Positions 57,701 to 64,000 of a stretch of DNA of 64,000 nucleotides are shown piece after piece. Location: NCBI RefSeq assembly GCF_001039355.2, contig NW_019775970.1:86229-150228 (forward strand), given 5' to 3'. The position numbers and the translations under genes are program-made. Source of the DNA: Lingula anatina (Eukaryota > Brachiopoda > Lingulata > Lingulida > Lingulidae). Positions within the stretch are counted from its first letter, which is position 1. Each line of letters begins with the position of its first letter. Under the pieces are notes generated by a model. That model had not been told where the DNA came from and made no database searches. It saw nothing but the letters and a program-made list of their open reading frames with translations.

Positions 57701-58130
57701 TTAACCCTCAAGTGACCGAGTGGGGTCATTTACGACCCCAGCCATATGATTTAATGTGCCATCTCTTTATTTTTTATTCGAATTTTCTTTCTTTGCACGA
57801 GTTTGTCAGTCTATCAATCCTACACACTTTCACAGTTTTTTGTAGGGATCAACCAATTATACATCACAAAATCTTATGGGGTCATTAATGACCCCAAAGA
57901 GAAGCAATGGGTTTTAAATATTAGTTTTTAAATTTTATTCAAATGTTTTGCCCACGCAACACTGACAGGAAAATGCCACATGCATGTGCTTCATGCAACC
58001 AGCCAGTGTGCCCAAAACATAGGCACAAATAAGTGGTTTGTGAAGACTGTGCTCGAAGTGTTACTAATAGTGCATCGCTGAATCTAATTTCAGTAGCTTT
58101 GTTGGAACTTGTTCTCATAACTGGGTCTGT
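57701..58130 (+). mobile_element. Internally deleted piggyBac element remnant
   Basis: TTAA at 57,701-57,704 followed by CCCTCAAGTGACC and paired GGGGTCATT/AATGACCCC motifs (57,722-57,743 and 57,878-57,896) resembles a piggyBac terminus at its TTAA target. At 57,946-58,075 a plus-strand frame reads CPRNTDRKMPHACASCNQ, PVCPKHRHK, a stop, then VVCEDCA: the C-terminal cysteine-rich domain of piggyBac transposases with one nonsense codon. The catalytic DDD domain is absent. A matching right end was not found. Confidence 0.6.
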
Positions 58131-58203
58131 CATTTTGATGGTTACATGAATTTTCGGGTATTTCGGAAATCTAAAGAATTCGGTCTATATCATATTTTAC
58201 ATA

Positions 58204-58410
58204 CACACACTGGACAAAAGAAGTGTCACCCCTACTGAGCCAATTTTATGGGGGAGATAAATGACTGTGGAATGATATGCTCCTGGTATCATTTTATTAA
58301 CATCAAATTTCACAAAAAATCACAAAATGAGAACAAAATATACATTCTACCAAAATATGCAGTTTCAAGTCCAAAATTAGTACTTAGTGGCATAGCCACG
58401 TGACTTAATA
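58204..58410 (-). mobile_element. Terminal fragment of a Tc1/mariner-like element
   Basis: CACACTGGACAAAAGAAGTG followed by TCACCCC is repeated in inverse at 14,549-14,583. Reading inward on the minus strand gives HVAMPLSTNFGLETAYFG, which looks like the extreme C-terminus of a Tc1-like transposase. The element breaks off at a poly-T tract with one ambiguous base (58,411). Confidence 0.4.
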
Positions 58411-58429
58411 NTTTTTTTTTTTTTTCAAA

Positions 58430-59696
58430 TTACATTTACTTGCTACAGTTGAAATAAATAGTTTTAAGGAAGTTTGAGTCGAGCCCTTTTTTCTCTTTCC
58501 ACATCACAGAGTGCTCTGAATAAGACAGTGTCTCTTTTTTCAGTCTGACCCACACTGGAATGTACGACACTCTTACCAAGGTCAACATAAAACACTCCGA
58601 CAGAGATGACCACGAGGTCACACAAGACAGGCCACAACCCAAGCAGAGAGAGGCCAGTCATGAGTACGACTAGTGAAGGCAATCAGCATGGTATATCCAG
58701 CAGTTTTAGTCAGTATTCCCCAGTGTTGACAGGGCGTTGGATGCTAGACTGAGATAATATGTATTGTGTTGAAAAGTAAAAGTAAAAATACACCTTTTGT
58801 GTGCAGCAGCACCATCCCTGTCAGGCTGAATGATGTATTAATGTGAACACTTGATGTATACTTGATTGGAAGAATTGAGGGAATGGTAAAAGCCCAGTAT
58901 ATAAGGCATTGTAAAATATGGCTCCATCAGTCTTTATGGAAACTTGTCAGTCAGTTTATAGTACTTTTATATGTAAGAAAATTGTATTTAATTTAATTTA
59001 ATTTAATAAATGTCATTTTTTGTTTATTTTTTTTTTATTATTTATTATTTAGAAATGAAATTCTGCTAACAATAAGAAAGAATGTTCAGAATTAAGTGGG
59101 AGCAATGTTCTCAAGTTTGATAGTGGAAATCATGTCCCATATTTTACCCAGCTGGTGACACAGAGAATCTGTGGTGAAACACAGCAGTATTTATTTCTCA
59201 GTGTTTTTGTGGCAAGCTTAGGAGGGAATGGCAACATATAACTGACTGAGGGCTCGCTGTGTTTAAATGTGATACTTGTAGTAGTACATGAAGTATTATA
59301 TATAAAAGGAATTGTTTTTGAGTATATTTGAAGGAACACCTAAATCATAGTTGTTGTTTGTCATGGTTCTTTCTTGATATTCAGAGCAGTTTGAAGAATT
59401 GAATGTTAAATATCTTGAATAGCAAAACAAGAGACACTGTGACATAATCAGAAGCAATTGAAATATCAGATTTTAATTTCTCTCGCAAATAAACAAGCTT
59501 TTTTTGTTTTATGTGAAAGTTATGTTTTTTAAACAGTTTCATTTTAACTCCCAACAAAGCCATGCCATTAGTCTGTGTGAATGAATTTGTACTTAAAAGG
59601 TTTAGGCAGAGGTATTTCCATACCACAAGTTTTACCCACTCTAGCTTTTTCTCTTTACAATAGCAAAACTATATTGAAACAGTGGCTTTGACTGGT
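58430..59696. other. Intergenic stretch without a confident gene
   Basis: A minus-strand frame at 58,464-58,682 is hydrophobic at its start (MPSLVVLMTGLSLLGLWPVL) but has no family resemblance or splice context that I can defend. The rest is AT-rich with a TTTAA repeat near 58,985 and a TTATT run near 59,030. Confidence 0.4.
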
Positions 59697-59900
59697 TTCC
59701 CACAGATTTAGATCGATCCATCTGGATCCACCTAACTCCCTGGGGGTTCACACTAAATTGCTGTCACCCGACCACGCACGAAAGTTAATTACCCTCTTAC
59801 AGCTTTTAGTAGGCAGGACGGACATTTAAGCCGGCTAATCTGACAACAATCTAGTGAGACTCCCCACGGGGATAGATCGATCTAAAATCTGTGGGAATGC
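59697..59900 (+). mobile_element. MITE, copy 1
   Basis: About 204 bp bounded by inverted TTCCCACAGATTTAGATCGATC-type ends (CACAGATTTAGATCGATC and GATCGATCTAAAATCTGTG). No coding capacity. A second copy in inverted orientation lies at 60,056-60,277. Confidence 0.75.
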
Positions 59901-60055
59901 AGTCTTTGTTAATGTGGCTCTACCCTGAGAGTCGGAGTTAACTAGAAACTAACCTGTATCATCTCCATGCCTGTTTCTGTGTGTCTAGACACAGTACCTT
60001 GCTAAATTCAGGGTATATCCAGAGTTTGAGAGTACCCTTGCAGCATCTCTAAGAC

Positions 60056-60277
60056 CCCATTCCCATAGATTTTAGATCGATCTATCCCTGTGGGGAGTCT
60101 CACTAGATTACTGTCAGCTTAGCCAGCTTAAGTGTCTGTCCCGCCTACTGAAAGCTGTAAGGGGGTAATTAACTATGGTGCACGCTCGGCTGACTGCAAT
60201 TTAGCATGAACCCCCAAGGAGTTAGGTCGATCTAAATCTAAATCTCTGGATCCATCTAAATCTTTGGGAATGCACCC
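60056..60277 (-). mobile_element. MITE, copy 2 (inverted relative to copy 1)
   Basis: Ends CATTCCCATAGATTTTAGAT and ATCTAAATCTTTGGGAATGC. The interior matches copy 1 reversed (TGGGGAGTCTCACTAGATTA, CCCCCAAGGAGTTAGGTCGA), with a small duplication of ATCTAAATCTAAATCT near its right end. Confidence 0.75.
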
Positions 60278-62120
60278 TAAGATACCAGCCCATGCTTCCT
60301 GCCATCCTGTTAGTCATCAACATATTTGAAATGAATGGCATATGTTTGTTGGATTAAGAGAAGGGGGTGGTCTACGCTATGTGTTGAGATCAAGTTCCCC
60401 CACCTGTAGCCCATCTATTGTTTTGTTCATTTATATATTATGTGTCCCACTAAGATGTTTGCAGAATGTACAGACTGTTCTTAGATAAATATGGTAAAAT
60501 AAACTATATCAGATTGAACGCTTTTATTTTGGTTGGTCAGATTTTTAAGCTGGCCTTCAAGTTATGTGGTCAGACATTGTCGTTACTGTAAGAAGAGTTG
60601 ATTGGGGGGGGGGGGGGGGTTGGAGGGAGGAGTGGTGCACTCTCAAGTAATATGAATGCATTTTCAACCATGAGACTTATTATATTTTAAAGGAGTGTAG
60701 ACAGCATATGCTCATTTTTGAAGTTTTTAAGAAATGTTTGCAAGCAAATAATGTAAGACTTTTCTTTCCTGGCCCATCATAGTATTGGGGTATACACATG
60801 AACTGGTTCGCTATGATGCATGTTAATTATTTGACAAATATTACAATAAGTTCTCTTAACCTCAACAGAAACAAACACTTTGAAGTTTGAAATATCATTT
60901 AATTACATACATTATCTGCACCTTAAACATTCTGTACAATTTCAATCATAATACAAGATTTTCTTAATAGAAGTACTTATTAACCTAAAAATTTCTAGTT
61001 TAAAACATGACCACTGCTTTTATGATTCATCACAGCATATGCTCCCGCATTACCAGAACTTATTTTGGCATGTCTGTTTGCACCTTTCTTAAATTATGCA
61101 CAGAATTGAACCAAAATTCAAGAATGGAATATTTGTTTCTTTACAGTGGTTAAAGTAAAGCATTTACAAACAAAAAATGTGGATAATTATTTACACCAAT
61201 AGAAGCATAAAACAAGCTAATTTTAAAAGATGAGATTCTATAAAACCGTTAATTGTGATAAAGTGAATTAAGTGATGAATTGTGATATAAATGACTGCAG
61301 CCCTAATTACAATAATTATTATCAACCTGATGTTTTTATACATCAAAATAATGAAGCAAAAGCAGTTGCAATGGTATTCACGACAAAATTAATGATCGAA
61401 GGATATGATCTGTGCATGCATTCCCTGAAATGAAAATGGTTAAGGCAAGTATTTATGATGATTTAAGCAACATTACAGTTATTGTTTAGCTAGGGCATTT
61501 AGCACATGTCTAAATATTGGAGTAGCAACTCATAATAAGACATGATTTCCTTCAGCTTCCTTTGTCTGATGTTCTGCTTAGAAAAAATGTTCCAGTTTTC
61601 TTAACTTGTGAACATGAACCTTGATGTTGTTTGATCCAAAGCTTCAGCCCTGATGCATGCCAGCTTCTTAATTTCCAAAACTCCACATTTGCATGTTTAC
61701 AGCATACTTGAAAAGTAAACTTTGAGGTGACCAGCATGGGGTCTGAATCCTTGACTGATAATAGCCTCATACTAATGAATTTAACTGAAGTCTTTTCAAA
61801 TAAAGTGATGAAGCCCCATGTTGTGCACATCCATGTTTTTTTTATCACGTCAAGAGATATCAGCGTAGGAGTTTTATTTCACTGATCACATTGACAAAGA
61901 GATATCCATCAACCAGACTTGATTTTTTTTACAGATCTAAATGGGAAATCCAATTTTTTCTTGATGGTTTTCTGACTTGAGCTTCTGATCACTGGTCGAA
62001 AGGCTGATGAACCATTTCTTCCTAGTTTTTTCTTACAACCCAAAATCATGTCTGATCTATGACATTTTGCGGCCTAACAGTGCTGTAGGTACAGGCAGTT
62101 CCAGACATCTTTTCACTGTG
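60278..62120. other. Probable 3' flank or long 3' UTR of NCS-1
   Basis: AT-rich sequence with a poly-G run at 60,605-60,619 and no recognisable gene. The minus-strand open frame at 61,552-61,848 has no domain and sits where the NCS-1 3' UTR would be. Confidence 0.4.
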
Positions 62121-63661
62121 TCATACGAGGCCATCATAGAGGGTCAGTGCTTGGACAATTGTGGGATCATTTTTGCACCCTTCCAGAAATTCTTCCATTG
62201 TTAATAAATTGTCTCTGTTCTGAAAAAAAAAAAAAAAAGATTTCAAAGCATCCAATTTTCATACAAAACAGTGGTGCTTTAACCCATTAATACTGCATTT
62301 ACTGATCATTGAGTTTAAAATTCCAGTGAAATGGCCAAAGATAAATTATACAAGGCATAATGTGTCTTGCAAAATTCTAATGTTCTTACCTTGTCCATGG
62401 CACTGAATATTCTGTTTACTCTTTTCTCTGGAGTGTTTTCTTCCTCTGGGAGCTTGGCCTGACTACCCTGAAAAGAAGAGAATGGGCAAATGACATAAAT
62501 GGTTCTTTGAGGCAAAATTATTTCAATTTAGACGTTCAAGCCATTGATCCTTTGAGTTTATATATTGTATACAGAAACGAAACCACCCTTTAAGTTTATA
62601 TGATTTATACAAAAACATAAATCAAACACAACCTAAGAACAGCCTTCACCACCTCCCAAGATGAGTAAATGAGGGCACCTTCCCCAGAGGTACAAGTTTT
62701 TTAAATAGGATATAGTTCAGATATGGTGATTTATCAAAAAATATTGTTACGTAATGTGATGTGACCAGAAACTCTATTGTTTCAATCTCTGTACATGTGC
62801 CTAAAGTGGGAAACATTACGTCAAAGATTGAATGATAACAATTGAGTAACTTAATGGCAGGGTGGTGGGGAGACGGGATCCCTAAAAAATCAAAGGATCA
62901 GCAGCTTTATCAGCAGCATTAATTTTATCACCTGCTCCGGTACATACAAGGCAACTGCCCCAAACTAGAGCAATTATTGTATATATTTATTTTACATAAT
63001 CATGATCAGGTAGATAATTGACTTCCTGGTCCACCTTTACTTACCACCATACTGTATATGGAATCCACTATAGCCAACATTTCCGACCTCGTGATGAAGC
63101 CATCCCCATCCAGGTCATACAGTTTGAAAGCCCCTGGAAAACAATTACATGTAAATATGTTCACTTTGCTTTAAATTTGTATCTAGTATTTTCAATACAT
63201 GTAAACTAAAATCTGAAAAGATATGTATTAACTTTTACACCCCATGTAGTACTTATGGTTTTGGCAACAATTAACTAATACGGGCCTCTGAAAATTGCCA
63301 ATATGTATATGGCTTAACATGTGTCAATTTAGACTACTGAATAGAGTGCAACAAACAATAATCTCAATATTGAAGATATAAAATAAACTACCCCAAAATG
63401 ACAAAAAAAGTTAAACTTTTAAGGTGTGCCAACTTTTCAGAAACTGTGTATACATATGACAACAAACAAATGCTCTTTTTTCAAATTTCTTGGATTAGAC
63501 CCTATATGCACGCTCTACCATAAACTTCTTTTCAGTACATAAAAAGTGAATGCAAAAATGATAAATAATATATCTGCCTTACATTCCAGTTTTTCATCTA
63601 GACTGCCTCTGGATGTGACAGACAGCGCACAGATGAACTCCTTGAAGTCGATTTGATTGTC
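62121..63661 (-). CDS. NCS1: Neuronal calcium sensor 1 (frequenin), last four coding exons; 5' part off the right edge
   Basis: Minus-strand exons 63,661-63,583, 63,133-63,045, 62,467-62,390 and 62,219-62,121 join in phase. They encode [54 protein letters not shown] and [20 protein letters not shown] before TGA. This is the C-terminal half of NCS-1: the end of EF-hand 2 (IDFKEF), EF-hand 3 (loop [12 protein letters not shown]), EF-hand 4 (loop [12 protein letters not shown], split by an intron after two residues) and the family's C-terminal YDGLV. NCS-1 is a myristoylated cytosolic sensor acting at synapses and on PI4-kinase; the N-terminal exons carrying the myristoylation site lie beyond the window. 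It is unrelated in position and subfamily to the secreted EF-hand cluster on the left. Confidence 0.95.
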
Positions 63662-64000
63662 CTGGAAAATAGAACACAAGAATTAGGATACATTCACAAT
63701 GAGTCTATTGTACTAAGTAGTTCAAACGAACTCTGTGAGAACTATAACTGAATGCAATTTGAGTAACAGATCAGCTAGTAGGATATATTCATTGTGAACA
63801 CACCCTGAAGAGAGCTGAAATCCATTCATTAATCTGTGATCAAAAAGCTTTTAGCTCACTCCCATAATGTAAAACTCGCACAAAAACTTGAAAGTTAATT
63901 TCTTTGCCTGGAAATCGGGATAATAATTCATTGTACCACCAGCGTTAGCGCTGGCGGTACACATGGTTTCGGTCCCGTCCGGATCGTTCCGCCGGCTCCG
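63662..64000. other. NCS-1 intron up to the window edge
   Basis: No further NCS-1 exon is seen. The last ~75 bases turn GC-rich, with a small inverted repeat (CCAGCGTTAGCGCTGG), unlike the rest of the intron, suggesting another repeat starting at the edge. Confidence 0.5.

Noticed and set aside
58464-58682. Hydrophobic minus-strand open frame as a membrane-protein exon
   Set aside because: No matching splice partner or family motif could be found.

Overview
This is eukaryotic, animal DNA. Genes are split by GT-AG introns, base composition is AT-rich, microsatellites and homopolymers are common, and DNA transposons are dense. The one clearly conserved single-copy gene, neuronal calcium sensor 1 (frequenin), is metazoan. 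An expanded family of secreted SCP-like EF-hand proteins, with BEN-domain and TNP2-type transposon genes, suggests a marine invertebrate (a lophotrochozoan such as a mollusc would fit). The species cannot be fixed from sequence alone.

Layout. (1) 1-20,125 is a mosaic of segmental duplications (1-4,512 matches 11,678-15,901), MITEs and fragments. It carries minus-strand EF-hand genes: a lone signal-peptide exon at 82-153 whose remainder lies off the left edge, one apparently intact gene (10,938-11,826), and two pseudogenes (18,854-19,383 and 19,638-20,123). A truncated Ty3/gypsy protease-RT fragment lies at 16,777-17,469. (2) 20,751-21,794 is an intact plus-strand EF-hand gene. (3) 22,991-41,973 is, in my reading, one ~19-kb DNA transposon. 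It has 20-bp inverted termini, GCAGTAG-rich subterminal arrays and a 2-bp target duplication. It holds two divergent multi-exon genes: a TNP2 (En/Spm-CACTA type) transposase on the plus strand and a 16-exon BEN-domain gene on the minus strand. (4) 42,491-44,013 is another intact EF-hand gene. (5) 45,271-51,972 is a PIF/Harbinger zone with a HARBI1-like transposase, a MADF/Myb-like partner protein, ~190-bp terminal inverted repeats and TAA target duplications. (6) 53,082-53,954 is an intact EF-hand gene, followed by an orphan EF-hand signal exon at 55,809-55,883. (7) 57,700-60,280 holds piggyBac and Tc1/mariner-like remnants and a pair of inverted MITEs. (8) 62,121-63,661 holds the last four coding exons of NCS-1 (minus), continuing off the right edge.

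The EF-hand genes share one architecture: a ~22-25 codon signal-peptide exon, a phase-0 intron, and a ~180-codon exon with three recognisable EF loops. A module centred on ACATGTCGAATAGGGGA is repeated seven times, and four copies lie upstream of plus-strand family exons, so promoter and gene may have duplicated as a unit.

The most interesting system is the 19-kb element. A TNP2 transposase paired with a divergently transcribed BEN-domain DNA-binding gene, bounded by GCAGTAG arrays, resembles the TNPD/TNPA plus subterminal-repeat organisation of plant CACTA elements. The termini here are CCCGCAC rather than CACTA, and the second protein is of a different family.
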